The notes: generated from the letters alone by a model not told the origin. Shown: positions 35,021 to 47,502, counted from the stretch's first letter. The stretch is 64,000 nucleotides of DNA from Schistosoma haematobium (GCF_000699445.3 NC_067198.1:21408536-21472535), one strand, 5' to 3'. Program-made: numbers and translations.

Positions 35021-35227
35021 GTGTTCTCTCATACTTTTCATTCATCAATTTCGTACGTTAATTCTGAATTATATCCAACTGATTTATATTGGATTTTTTC
35101 GGCCGATGATTGTTTTTTTTCGACCGCTTTATTTATCATCTTATTAGTCGTCTCACTCTGCTCCGATAAGATGTGTGGTCACATAAGTCATTGTACATTT
35201 GTCCCAGTTTTTAATTGTTATAAATGA
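35021..35227 (+). CDS. Candidate terminal exon of an unidentified membrane protein
   Basis: A pyrimidine-rich acceptor (TATATATTTTAG, ending 35014) leads into an open frame to TGA at 35225. It contains a hydrophobic run ALFIILLVVSLC followed by a Cys/His-rich tail (MCGHISHCTF). No family is recognised, so chance in AT-rich DNA is quite possible. Confidence 0.2.
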   Translation: MFSHTFHSSISYVNSELYPTDLYWIFSADDCFFSTALFIILLVVSLCSDKMCGHISHCTFVPVFNCYK

Positions 35228-35564
35228 CTGACAGAGACCATATCAGCCGGTCTATAATAAAAGTATTTGGCTTGTAGCTAAAACAACTTCAGTGGATAAT
35301 ATAACAAAATGTCATATTGGTAGGATTTGGAAATTCACAAAACTTTTAAGGTAAAATTATCCTAACTTTTGTGAATTATTGGTTGTCACGAAAACCACAC
35401 GAACTGCTGTAATTAGCGAAAATCTCTCGATTCGCATGGTTAGTCTTGTGAATTCGCGATCGTCACTCGTAGTTACAGTTGTTTTCTAACGTTTTTTATC
35501 TGTTCAAAATGGATACTTCATTAAAGTAAGCAATAAAACAAAGAAAAAAGATGTAAACCAACTA
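35228..35564 (+). other. Locally GC-richer stretch with a possible first exon
   Basis: 35390-35480 has several CG dinucleotides (TTCGCGATCGTCACTCG). At 35509 an ATG opens MDTSLK before GTAAGC at 35526, which resembles a very short first coding exon. No downstream exon could be joined to it. Confidence 0.2.
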
Positions 35565-35730
35565 ATCCCGAAGATGGATAGTGGCTAGCAGTGGAATCCA
35601 GGACGCGCGTTTCGTCCCGTTTGGGACTCATCATCTGGATGTACCTGCATCTGAAGGTTGATGTTCACTCTGGGACTCGAAAATCACTGGGAAGATTCAA
35701 GCAAATAATACCAAGTGAACTAATCCCATT
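35565..35730 (-). mobile_element. Family B hammerhead repeat, single arm
   Basis: Minus-strand hammerhead at 35595-35640: stem I ATCCAG/CTGGAT, stem II GTCCCAAACGGGAC, GAAAC, stem III GCGC, GTC cleavage triplet, then CTGGATTCCACTGC and the GCCACTATCCATC tail. The core reads ATGATGAG where CTGATGAG is required: base 35634 changes core C3 to A, which should break the C3-G8 pair. A B-box-like GAGTCCC lies upstream. It closely resembles published Schistosoma mansoni hammerheads. Confidence 0.75.
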
Positions 35731-36624
35731 TTGATAAATTTCGATAGACCTGTGAGAAGACAGAAATATTCTGAACAATGTAATATGTTTTTGTACAATT
35801 CACTTTGAACTACCTAGTCACATATATACTTATATATATGAAAGTTAGTGAGAGTCAAATAGAATAATTGACAGTCTTCTATTCTATTTATTTCTCTATC
35901 TCTATTCTTTATAATCGTAACTAGTGCAAAGTGCTCAATAGTTAGGTTAACAATGATTATTTGCTATACTTAATCTTAATAAAAATGCTTATTTATTAAA
36001 AATAAGGTAAATTATAGAAATAGTACCGATTGTGGAAATAAATATATTGCTCTATCGAACCATTCGACATGTTTAAGTATTCTTAAGTATTATAATCTAC
36101 AAATAGGAGTGAACACAAATGAAAGTAATAGTGTCTAGTCAATCTAAATATTCAACCAATCTTATGAAGGTGTTGCATCACGAAATCGGTTATTGCCTGG
36201 AATAAATATTATTCATCGATCATAACTCGAAAGACAATGACCAATTGGTTGGATGTTAAATAATTTTTTCTATTCAGTTATATTAGAGATATTATTATTA
36301 TTATTATTATAAGACTACTCATGATAAAGATAGACCAATGTGATACCAAGTAAATTAGTCAACAAATTCCAGTTATTCTACTTCAAATCAATAAGTTTTA
36401 AAACTCCGTTTTTAGCTACACTGACCATTGTGAAGATGAAACATATTCATGAATCAGAACTTATCAACTTTTTTCTTACTCTCATTGAAATAAAGTATAT
36501 TATACCAACTTCTTATGGATTAGAACCGAAATAAGTAACTACATATTAAATTCATTGAATATTGGTATATGTAATAATAATAATTATTTATCAGTATAGG
36601 GGTTGTAAAGATTATTAAGTTTTT
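35731..36624. other. AT-rich spacer with (TTA)n
   Basis: (TTA)n at about 36290-36310; a frame at 36340-36534 has no support. Confidence 0.4.
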
Positions 36625-36970
36625 TGATTGAGATCATGAACCGATTGATGTTAGACCACCATCGAAAACCTGGAAGCACTGGATGGCCGTTTCGTCCTAT
36701 TATGGGACTCCTCGGAAGTGTGCAACTATGATCCCGCTCACGAGATTCAAACCTAGGGTCGCGTGCAAACGCTTAACCTACTGGACCACTGAGCCAGCAC
36801 CCAATGGTGTTAATGTCTAACCTCAACCAATTCACGAAATTGCTTGACCACCTTCCATTGTACGAAGGTAGATACCTGTCTCTACCCGCAATAGGACAAA
36901 ACGGCCGTCGAGTGCTTCCAGGTTTTCAATGGTGATCTAACATCAATCGGTTCATGATCCCAATAAAAAA
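36625..36970. mobile_element. Fold-back tRNA-like/hammerhead SINE
   Basis: Arms TGAGATCATGAACCGATTG and its inverse share the variant CCGATTGATGTTAGA. The left arm (minus) has a complete tRNA-like core and a hammerhead with core CCGAGGAG (U4 to C, predicted inactive) but good stems. The right arm lacks most of the tRNA-like part and the core, keeping only ATAGGACAAAACGGCCGTCG and the tail. Confidence 0.75.
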
Positions 36971-37303
36971 GTCATTATTTAATTTAAATTCATCTATGAG
37001 ATTTTTTAATACATAAATCAGTTTATTTCTTAACAGTATTCAATGTCCATAATGTACATAAACATATGGCGTTGGTTTTCTTCTGTTTTATTTCGAAAAG
37101 TAATCCAACTTAGATGAATGAATTGTGTAAAAATTGGTCAATAAAAAAAAGAGGTAATTTCGGAATAATAATTAATCAAGTTAAAATGGTGAATAAAGGG
37201 AAAAAAATTAAATCAATGAATAATTGATTTCAAGTGTGTTGTCAGATTAAAAATAAATGGTCAAATCAATTGCAAGTTAGTTATCATAGAATTAAGCTTG
37301 TAG
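36971..37303. other. Spacer, nothing recognised
   Basis: AT-rich sequence up to the target duplication of the next solo LTR. Confidence 0.4.
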
Positions 37304-37581
37304 TGTAGTGAACAAGAACAAGAGCGGGAACAATTGAGTGCATTTAACACAAAATTACAGGACTTGTTAATAAAATCTAATCATAAAGTAAATGCTTAAT
37401 TTGCAAAATGTCCACCAATTGTATCAAAATGACTCAGACTTCATTGTTCTTGCATTTTCATACAAATTGCATCCTGTTTCGATTCTTTAGTGTTCGATCA
37501 TCTTGTCTCTCTGCTTCCATACCTTCTGTTCACGACTAACATCATATACTACTTATGTTAATATAAGTAGCACATTCCACA
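37304..37581 (-). repeat. Solo LTR (family C) with GTAG target duplication
   Basis: On the minus strand TGTGGAATGTGCTAC...GTTCACTACA, 278 bp, flanked by GTAG at 37300-37303 and 37582-37585. A clean 4-bp duplication indicates one insertion followed by LTR-LTR recombination. Confidence 0.85.
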
Positions 37582-37730
37582 GTAGAAGTTCAAATGACTA
37601 ATTAATTCATAACTGATTTGAACTAAAGATGATCTATAAATGATTAAAGTGATCACAGTAATTTACTATTCAAGGACTAACAAATATTTAGTTTAGTAAG
37701 AAACCATAATTAAAACACCAACAATATTAT

Positions 37731-38020
37731 TGTGGTGTATGCTAATTATGCTTGTCGACATAAGTAGTATGTAACACTGATCAGAAGTGGAATACCTGGC
37801 AGCAGAAGGTTGAAACGATCAAATTAAAGAGAATAGAAATGTAAATAGAGAGTAATTGTAATAACAACAGGAATGAAGGTACGATGAAGTTTGTCATAGA
37901 CAATTGATAGATGTTCAAATAAATTATATAATGTATCATTTTCGTATTTTACGAAGGTATTCTGTAATTTTGTATTAAATAATAAATTGATTGTCCTCAC
38001 CTGAGTTATCGTTCACTACA
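37731..38020 (+). repeat. Diverged solo LTR (family C)
   Basis: TGTGGTGTATGC...GTTCACTACA, 290 bp. Flanking bases TTAT and TTAC match at three of four positions. It lies 149 bp from, and inverted to, the LTR at 37304-37581. Confidence 0.75.
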
Positions 38021-39053
38021 TTACAACCACCATTTCAACCGTTTACAATAACACATTAGTAATAAACAACTACTATACTTTTGATCATTTAACCACAACT
38101 GTTTGACTCGATTAAGTTTTATTCAATCACTAAGAAATTATAATGATTGAATGAACAGATCTCGATTTGATAAAACATTTACTTCAATAGTATCAGAGTA
38201 TTAAATCTATTGATACATCGTCATTCATGATGATTTTATACATTTGACAGTATATCGAATCTAGTATAAAAAACGAAAAGAAAACAATTTAGTTTAACAA
38301 AGATAAATAATTCTTGAGCCAATTTTTCATGATTCAATGAATTCATATCAGATATAATGTCAGTTTGAATAATAAATGAACTAAATTCTCTGATTGACTG
38401 ACTATCTGACATTAATCATTCAACATTGTAAAATGTAGAGAAAGAAGAAACAACAACAACAGCCGATAATTTACTTAGAGGATGTAGTAAAATATAAAAA
38501 AAAGAAAACAATTATATTCTGTCTGTTAAGTTGTCTAATAACGTTTACAGATTTGGTTTAGATGTATTTTCTTTGTTGTAGACAGTTTATAAGTTTCTCT
38601 ATGTTGTTATGCAAAATAGAAAACTGCAAAAATCAGTTTAAATAATATAATCTCTTACTAATGAATCTATTTGAGAAAAAAAGCAAATATATTTGGTAAG
38701 GAAAAAAATTGAACGGAGAATTTTTCTTTCTTATTGAGTCATTTAGAATTTTTAGTATCTTAGATGTAAATTTATGCATTATTTCAACTATTCACAGTAA
38801 GTACACTGTAGTATACTGAATTTGTTCTAATTTTCAAAGTATAAATTTTTATACTCAGCTATAAGTCAAAGTATTTGTGTAATAGTTAATGGTTTTACTT
38901 AGTTGTTTAAATGAAATTGAATGAAATAGGTTTGATTCTACCACTTACTAGGTTAATCTAAGACCATTACTTCATGATGTACTGATGTATATCTACTACT
39001 TTTAATGTAGTTATTAACTGGAATGCTCAGATTTTGTCTCAACTTTTTTTATA
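38021..39053. other. Intergenic DNA, nothing recognised
   Basis: AT-rich with A-runs; no supported feature. Confidence 0.4.
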
Positions 39054-39435
39054 AGGGCCTGCTTGAGCATCTGGGCTACCTGTTCCTGCCATCTAAATAT
39101 TTCAACAAGTTATCTATTTTTGTTTGTTTTAATATATCATGTCTATTAATCGCATAACCTATTCTGCTGCGTTTCTAAAAAGTGTACAACCTTTCGTTGT
39201 CAAAGTTACAAAAAGCTCAATAAGAGAGAATGTGGTTGCTGGCAATAGACAACGAAAAAAATGTACATTATTCAGATGTTCATTTACTGGACTGTTAACA
39301 GCTAACTGGCGATCACTCAATATTTATCGCCAGGACCGACCAGGAAGAAAGAAACGGAAACTTGTTGAAATACTTTGCGCTGAGAATTCTATATTGTACC
39401 AAAAATATAATATTGAGTAAAGCTAATAATAATAA
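39054..39435 (+). mobile_element. Repeat E with (AAT)n tail and a 93-codon ORF
   Basis: Related over its whole length to 47503-47838. Contains an ORF at 39139-39420 reading MSINRITYSAAFLKSVQPFV, ..., RQDRPGRKKRKLVEILCAEN and ending QKYNIE, directly followed by AAAGCTAATAATAATAATG. An (AAT)n 3' tail is common for non-LTR retrotransposons, so this may be the 3' end of one, with the ORF as the polyprotein C-terminus. I do not recognise the family. Confidence 0.5.
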
Positions 39436-39569
39436 TGAATATTTATACGAAAATGTAAACCAATCAAGGCAATATGGGTCAATAATCACAATGAAATAGA
39501 ATAAGTCTCTTCACATAATAGGTAAAAGTACAAGTTTATAGTAGGAAGACAGGTGAACTGATAATATCA

Positions 39570-39692
39570 GAATGGGTTTTGTGGAGAGTTTTAGAAATTT
39601 CACAGGTTGAAATCATGAGTCAATTGAAGCTAGACCACCATGGTAAACCTGGAAGCACTGGACGGCCGTTTCGTCCTAGTATGGGACTCCTG
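39570..39692 (-). mobile_element. Truncated tRNA-like/hammerhead SINE end
   Basis: Holds the junction AGAATGGGTTTTGTGGAGAG to GAAATCATGAGTCAATTG, then the hammerhead 3' half (GACGAAACGGCCGTCCAGTGC on minus) and stops at GGACTCCTGAT, inside the core. Confidence 0.75.
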
Positions 39693-40056
39693 ATGATAGT
39701 AAGAATAATAAAATACGATAACAAAAGTCTTATCAATAGTTAAACGTTGGAAATAGAAGGTCAAACATGGGTAAATAGACTTGGAATAGTAATCACAAAA
39801 CATTAAAATCATTACGTAATAAGATGTGTGTAAATAATCAGATAGTGAATAATACAAACGGCAAGAGGCGGAAAATTACAAACAAATAATAGATGTGGAA
39901 ATAAGGTTAATGATAACGAAATAGAATAAAATAAGTAAATAATAATAATAAAATTGAAAAATTGAAAAAAATCGTTAGTTAAGTTATAACTGGCCATAGA
40001 AGGGATAGGGGGTTACGAATTTCTGAAATATTAACGGTAAATAAAGTTGATGAGAC
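39693..40056. other. Spacer, nothing recognised
   Basis: AT-rich; minus-strand frames here lack support. Confidence 0.4.
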
Positions 40057-40308
40057 TATTATTTATGGACGAACTTTGAGAGTGTCCACCTAATAACTAG
40101 GACCAAATGAGTGTTATAAACCTGTGTGAGGAATTAGAAATATGATTTACAGTTGATGGTTACGGTTACGAATTACATTTAGGGTTTTCATCAAGAACTA
40201 ACATCAGCTATAATGCTACGACTCTATTTAGCCAAATGGTTGGGTGAATTTTGTGCCAAAATCCGAGACCTGTTATCTTATATCTGATTGATTCCTCCAT
40301 AAATTATA
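40057..40308. mobile_element. MITE-like element, second copy
   Basis: Bounded by TATTATTTATGGAC and TCCATAAATTATA; internal blocks match 6512-6738. It carries about 25 bp absent from the first copy (near 40100-40130). Confidence 0.6.
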
Positions 40309-43300
40309 GTTTCGCCATAAACTTTTATTTCATCTTTTTTTCCGATATTAGTCAAAATTAAATTTTTATCTTTTCTGTTAGTAATTACTTACACGAGATA
40401 ATATTTATGATATAATTAAGTCTCCATAATAACATGGACTACGTTGTTATAATGATTCTAGATTTTTAGAGGAAATTTCCCTCATCTCGGTTTGCGCTAT
40501 CAAGCATGTTACCTATAATCAATCTCTTTTTATTTCCTACTGATGAGCATATCATAATCACTAATCACTATTACACATTGCTATTTGATATTCTTAGTAT
40601 AAACGTTGTTACAACAATTTTCCACAATAATCAAATTCAATAAGATTTAAAATACTATACCCTTTGGTATATTTAGATAATTCCATGAGAAATGACTAAA
40701 CTAGAAAAGTTGGAAGATAGAAAAAAGTGAAGATAATAAGGAAAACAATGAATCACACCATAATGTCTAAAAAGTCAAAATTAACAAAGTGGTTTCATAA
40801 TGAGAATAAGGTGCTTCTAAGGGTTTGAATAATATTTGAACCTTTGTATGACTAAAGCTTCTATAAACTATGGTATTTACCTTTGGCCATTTTTATACAA
40901 CATCATGAAGGCTTATTTAAAACTAACCCTTTGACCTATCTTAGACAAATGTTTATCAGTGGAGAAAGATGTATGCTAAGTATATGCTTTTACTTAACGA
41001 TTGGGATTCATCTATTTTTGTGGCTATTTTTCATGTGCTTATCCATCCTTATATGCAGATCACGACTGTTTCTTTCTCTCTATGTATATCTATTAATACA
41101 CAGAAGTAAATAAATGCAGTGGGATGTGACATACTCTCTCACATACTATTTAAACTTGTGATTTTTAATAATAATTAAAAGTCTTCATTCTAACCACAAA
41201 ACGATATGACTTACATCTCATTGATAGTGTGATCTAGTTATAAAATGTATATCGATTTCATCTTAGTAATAAAGTATTTTTACCTTAGTAAATGATGATA
41301 ATAACTAAGAAAACATAATAGTTAATATGATTCTTTCTTTAAATAATTAGAGATCATTAACAGGTTTATCCTTGTTTATAAGTAAATGAACTTTATATCA
41401 GAAATTTTCTAAAGTTTGGTTAGAATCCATACCTTTCAACAATGTAGACGCTATCAAGAATTTAGTGGAATTAAAACTTTCCACTAATCAACCAACTCAT
41501 AACGTTCAATGTCTAGACAAAAAAAATAATTACTAAAGTCATAATTTTGTATCGTCAATAAGAATTTTATAAACCTTCTTTTAATAGTGAATAAATAATA
41601 AAGCAGATATATTCCATCTTTCTAAAACTCATAATACATGTTTAATTGTAGACATCTGACTAGCAGTTATTCATTGTTAGTTACTTTAGTTAATTAGTTG
41701 AATAGAAAGAGAGAAAAATTATTCATTCATATTTATCTTAACATTAGGTTTATAGTTACTTGTCAAAACAGTGTACCGAAGCATTCTTTTTTTGCTAATG
41801 GTATTTGTCCCTAGTCATCAAATCACTCAAAACTACCAGATTTTTCTAGAATAAATGTGTATAACTTTCACTTCAACTACATATTCCAATAAAGTACCAA
41901 ACAGTTTAAGAATATTTATTTAATGTCGTATCTCACGTGTTTCTTTTTTTCTTCCTAATATATATCTACCATTAGTTTTCTATTTTCATAACGGTGGTCG
42001 TTTCACTGATCTGTCTAATTGCTTCCAATACATCAAAATGTCATATTATAGCTAGTCAGTAAATGGGGTTTTATTTTGCAGACAAAAATAAATAGACTTT
42101 AAAATTGAAATTTCGACAAGATAATGGTGAATCATTAAAGGAGTAAATTAGTCATAGAGATTCTTTGCAAAAATGACAAACGTTTTATGAATATTATTAT
42201 ATGGGAAAAGATGTTTCATTATGTTTACCCCGTTTATTCAACAACTTTTCACATCATTAATTAACGAGCTTGTAGACGTTATCCATAAGAAATTCTCCTG
42301 GAATTGTTAAAACTTTTTGTTTCGATACTTTCTACTATGATGCTAAAGACGTTTAGTGTTAGTATTTTTCATTGAATCATGGTGTCAAGAAAGTTTCTGC
42401 ATATGGTCATTTTACCATGTTTAGTGTTGATATTTAAAAGCTCAAATTTAATAGAAATCCAATCATAATTTATTACTCAAATACCCGGTTGGTTCACTGA
42501 TGAAAATTGTCAGAATTGATTTAATAAGTAATGCGTTACGTATTTGTTAATCTTAAGGGATAGGGATGTCCACTAACAATGTAGGAAAAATGTTTTGTAG
42601 AACAATCTAAACCAATTCGTGTATAAAACCATAAATATAGCTTCACTTGACCATAAATATAAGACATATAGTGATAAATGAATCCTCAAAATAATTGACT
42701 CTATAAGTCTTCGACAATAATCCTGACCTTACTAGTTTTACTGGACACACTCCTAGCTAAAGGTACTTGATTAATCGTTCATACCAAACTACGTTTGAGT
42801 ATGCGCTGCTGAGCATCTCCTACAACAATTACTCAGCTTAGATCCCATTTAGTACGATACTTCAACCCATAATTCAAATATATTTTCGCACAATGTTGAC
42901 ATATGTTTTGATTTGCTTTCAGACCGTTGCGTAATAATAATTTGAGGACAATAGAGCTGTCAACTCCTGAGTATTCGTGACCTCAACAAATTGTTTGCTT
43001 CTCGCAAATATGTGTTATTCTATTTGGAATAGGTAGTTTCGAATTATATATACTATCGTATTAGATAACCCTAGTTTCTTCTTTTAATGATCACGTTTTT
43101 ACGTATATACATCTCTACGTTACTAATACTCGGGTACTACGTTTAATAGATTGTTTAACTTTAATTCCTCCTCCACAGTTTGCCATCATAAACAAACGTA
43201 AGATTTCTAAGATGCAGATATGATCAATAAAAATTCATAAGTAAAATACTAGCATCAACCAGATTAAATACATTCTCTTACTGAAAGTCACTTTCGGAAG

Positions 43301-44139
43301 CACAGATATTATTCTTCGATAATTTTTTCAGGACTGTAATTTGTTCTTCTAACTGTTTAGTTTTTAAAACTATACTGTCTAATTTTTAATTTTTCAAAAT
43401 AACATCGTCTTAAACGTGATTTAATAAGTGTATAATCATATTCAAAGTTAGATCTGACTGGTCAGATCCAGAATAGTTAAAATTAAATATCTAAAGTTCT
43501 GTTGACAAGTAGCCTTTTCATGCTATTTAGATAGGTCATTTGATTCAAAGCTTTTTGACCCACATACACGTAAAATTTGTCGAGTTCTTTTTTTATAAAC
43601 TTATTCTAGACAGATTATTTGTTAAACATGAAACTGAGTTTGTGTAGGCTTCTTTTCTTTCAGTCGAGTAATGAGGCTCTTACTGTGAAATATCAAGACT
43701 TAGAGACCTGTCAACAGATTTTTCTATTATTAAACGGTTGTTTGATGGCTGGGATACACTTACTAATTTTTTGACTACATGGTGCTCAGTACGTAAGTTT
43801 GATGGTCCTAAAACAAAGTATTGTACAGTATTATTCATTTTGATCATACAACATGATTGTTGAAGGTGAAATTTGTAGGGTTATTTATATTCGTTTGAAA
43901 ACGTCTTTAATATATATTTGCAAAGTTTGAAAAAAGCGAATTGAATAAAGATTGTAGAGTTATAGTAGATTAGTAGCAGATTACTTGGTTCATTAACTTG
44001 TTTTAAACCTAAGTCGATCTTGGGAGTTGAAATTTGTGTTACACTCCTAAGCAAAGTCCAGCTATACACAAAATAATAAGCGAAGTAAGACTAGGATTTC
44101 TAAATATATAACGTAAAAGCATCATGAAATTAATGATCT
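40309..44139. other. Gene-poor AT-rich DNA with one possible degenerate coding stretch
   Basis: A frame at 40883-41113 has no family support. On the minus strand about 43500-43150, one frame with several stops includes TKQLEEQITVLKKLSKNNIC, a coiled-coil-like segment, then RNLTFVYDGKLWRRN; this may be a decayed gene piece. Nothing else recognised. Confidence 0.3.
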
Positions 44140-44640
44140 TCAGAATGGGGTTGTGGAAACTTTTGAATTTTATTGAAATCACGAACCGATCTAAGTTAGA
44201 CTATCTTTGGAAATCTGGAAGCATTAAAAAGCCATTTTCTTTTAGTGCGGGACTTCTCAACGGTACTTAATCACGATTCTGCACGTGGGACTCGAACCCA
44301 AGACATTCAGTTTCGTGCAAACACTAAAACTCTAGACTACTGAGCCAACACCCAACTGTATTATTGTCTAACCTTTATGAATCCACGATATTGCGTGACT
44401 GTGTCCGATTGTCTTCGGCTAATTAATATCTCACACATTAACACCGTTGGAGGCCAGATCGATGGTCAGGAGGACAAGCACTTTTGCAAAAAACCGAAAG
44501 TCTTGGGTTCGATTCCAGAATACGAGATCATGAATGCTTGCCATCGAGGAGTCCCATCTTAGAACGAAACGGCCATCCAATGCTTCCAGGTTTCTAATGA
44601 TGATCTAACATTGATCAGTTCGTAATTTCAATGAAATTAA
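44140..44640. mobile_element. Fold-back tRNA-like/hammerhead SINE
   Basis: Arms start ATTGAAATCACGAACCGATC and end with the inverse. The left arm (minus) has B box GGGTTCGAGTCCC. The right arm (plus) has GGGTTCGATTCC. The right hammerhead has ATCGAGGAG for the core and AGAAC in stem II; the left one is worn out. Both predicted inactive. Confidence 0.75.
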
Positions 44641-45518
44641 TGATTGTTGAATTTGAAATTTTCTTTTGGCTTCCACGAGCTAACAGAAGATAGTAATTAC
44701 TGATATAATATTTAAAAACAAATTGAAATTATTATACACCCCGTAATTCATGTACTAAATTCTATGAATTCAAAGTCTACACAATTGAATTGACGATTTT
44801 TCATTTCATATCCTACATTATTTTAAGTAGTCATTTGCTTACAATATATATATGTATACATATGAGCAATCAATCCAGTATACCCATAATGTTGTCTGAG
44901 TTAAATGTCATCCACATCTTTATATCCATGACCATTTTTCCTTTTTTTTCTTTTTCTTACTAAATTTATGAGTTTTTTTCAAATCATAGTTGGAATTTCT
45001 TATGATACTGTAAAATTTGTACGAAACGAAACACAATGCGTTACGTCCAGTCGCTTCTTTTTGTCTGGAATAAAAATGAATAAACATTTTGGTTTGAAAA
45101 AAAGAGCAGTAACCTTTGCGTTTTTTTTCTTTCTAAATTAATAAGACAACTTAAATTCTATCTGTATGTATCTATGGAGAAAAGAACATTATTCTTTACC
45201 ATTCGTTGGATTAATGAAATGACAATTCAAAGACTACATCTACACGAGGAAAAACCAAAATAATATTTATTATCAAGACTTTTATTTTATATGTTGGATC
45301 AATTTTGCCCGTTTACTAAGGATTATTAAGAAAGGTCATTTGGTTGTTTTATGAAACTTGAAAAATATGTTTTTCCATCCAGGTTAGCAACAAGGAATGA
45401 CATGTTGATTTGTCAATCTATCAACCATCATGCTTGAAAAACGAATAATAATTCAAGTCACTTAAAACATCACAATAACTCATTTATTACGCTACGTTGA
45501 CAAGCGTAAATAAAGAAG
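44641..45518. other. Intergenic DNA, nothing recognised
   Basis: AT-rich; no supported feature. Confidence 0.4.
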
Positions 45519-46097
45519 TTTAATAGTTGAATTCATGAGTCAACTGAAGCTAGACCACCATGGAAAACCTGGAAGTAATCGATGGGCGATTCGTCCTAGT
45601 AGGGAACTCCATTGAAGTGCACACCCGCAATCCTACCTCGCGAGATTTGAACACAGGACGCTTAACTACTAGACCACTGAGATGACCGGAGTCCAACAGT
45701 GTTGATACCTAACTTCAACCAATCCACGAAATTGTATCACACGTCCACCATTACCTTCAGTGAGTTACTATCTCACAACAGACCCGATTGAACTCCACTG
45801 GTCACTGCTTCTCACTAGAACTACAGGAAATACCTCTTGGAGCCAGTCACTAGTGATCATATGATGATTATTATGAGTAAGGGGTTTTTGTGGATATTAT
45901 AGCATTTTAATAGTTGAGCTGTGAGATAGGTCGTGGGTTCGAGTCCCTCAAGGCGAGATTGTGGATGTACACTGCTGATGAGTCTCATACTGGGACGAAT
46001 CGCCCATCGATTACTTCCAGGTTTTCCATGGTTGTCTAGTTTCAAGTGAATCATGAACTCAACTATTAAAATACTGTAATATCCACAAAAACCCTTG
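45519..46097. mobile_element. Fold-back tRNA-like/hammerhead SINE, composite
   Basis: A minus-strand unit (45519-45845) is followed by an internal copy of the family end (GGGGTTTTTGTGGATATTAT, then TTTTAATAGTTGAG) and a plus-strand arm with B box GGGTTCGAGTCCC. Both arms share private variants in the hammerhead 3' half, reading GTAATCGATGGGCGATTCG on the plus strand. The right core CTGATGAG and stem II are intact, but GAAA reads GAAT and stem I cannot pair at its base, so cleavage is unlikely. Confidence 0.75.
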
Positions 46098-46322
46098 CAT
46101 GGTAATAGAGAAATTTAATGAAAATGTCTTCATGAATAATATTGAATATTTAGCCAAAAAATAAAAATATTCTTTTAAAAGAGTTAATCACTGTTAGGCT
46201 CCAGCTTTTTTTTGATAGCCGACTTGGCGTTCAACTTGCTTGTTAACTAATTGTAAGTTTTGTTCCGTTTACCGAGTTTCATACTTAATTGAAAATTTAC
46301 AAGAATTAATATGACATCATAA

Positions 46323-46592
46323 TGTGGTGCGTGCTACTTATATTGATATAAGTAGTATATGACGCGAGTTAAAAACGTAATGTCTGGCAGCAGAAGATGG
46401 GGGAAGATCAAGAATGGAAGAGCGACAACGCAATGCAATTTGTAAGAAAACGCATGAACAATGAAATGTGAGACAATGGATTGATATTTTGCAAATTAAC
46501 GATTTACTATATGGTTTTTCTATTTTACCAAGTAACTGTAGTTTTGTGCAAAATATAATTCGATTGTCCCCATCCGTGTTCTGTTCACTACA
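46323..46592 (+). repeat. Solo LTR (family C)
   Basis: TGTGGTGCGTGC...GTTCACTACA, 270 bp, close to the LTR at 3431-3700 (TATTGATATAAGTAGTATAT, GACGCGAGT). Flanks ATAA and ATAC match at three of four bases. Confidence 0.8.
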
Positions 46593-47502
46593 ATACTATT
46601 TTGGCAGTTTAAATTCAGTATACTAATCCAAGTGAGACTGAACTTTCGACAGTATACGAAACAAATGTAAAGAAATATTGAACCTATTTACCTCAATAAA
46701 GTTAATATATTTAGCGTTGATTATGTCGAGTTTGTGTATTTGACAAACATCGGTAAATTGTATCAAAGTTGATAGAAGACGCCACACAAGTCTGAACACT
46801 AATTCCTAAAAGATAAATAGACTATACCAACATTGTCACTGATTAAACAACGAAATCATACAAAAATCTTTAGATAAGTAGACACAAAAATTACATACAA
46901 TTGGTTGAAAGATAAACAAGAAATATCTACAAGTAAAATGGACTTAATTCAATATTATCATTTTTATTACACTAAAGAATTTCCATTTAAAATGTAGGAA
47001 ATTCATACTCCCATAAATTTTAATTGTTAAGCCTAACAGTTGTATTTACATCATTGATTGACTATTATTTATATTCAACTACAGACACTTTCTACCTATC
47101 TCGTAATAGGTAAAATCAGTGAGATGTTACGCGGCATTTGTATTGTACTATATATGCATGAATTCTAAAAACAATTACGTCTCGTTCTAACAGCAAATAG
47201 ATGGAAGGATTCACTTATAGACTCTTGCTGTGCTGCTACTTGTGTTTTACAGTATTTAGCACTATGGTGTATTGTAATTTTTTCCTTGAACGCATGCTAG
47301 TACATTGTGCTGGTGGCAGATATAACTACTTGTTTAAAAAAAGTTGGTAATGGTTGATAAGTAGATAGCCTAAAGATTTAAGTAAACCATTAAAACGTAT
47401 TTAAACTGCACTTACCCTAATTAAGAGGGAAGCTGATCAGTGCGATAATTAATGTTTTGTACTAAAGTGTTTAATATCAAATGAATTAGTAATCAATAGA
47501 GG
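46593..47502. other. Intergenic DNA, nothing recognised
   Basis: AT-rich; no supported feature. Confidence 0.4.

Noticed and set aside
40883..41113. 76-codon hydrophobic ORF as a membrane protein gene
   Set aside because: Phe/Leu/Ile/Ser-rich composition is what AT-rich non-coding DNA yields; no splice signals or homologous motif.
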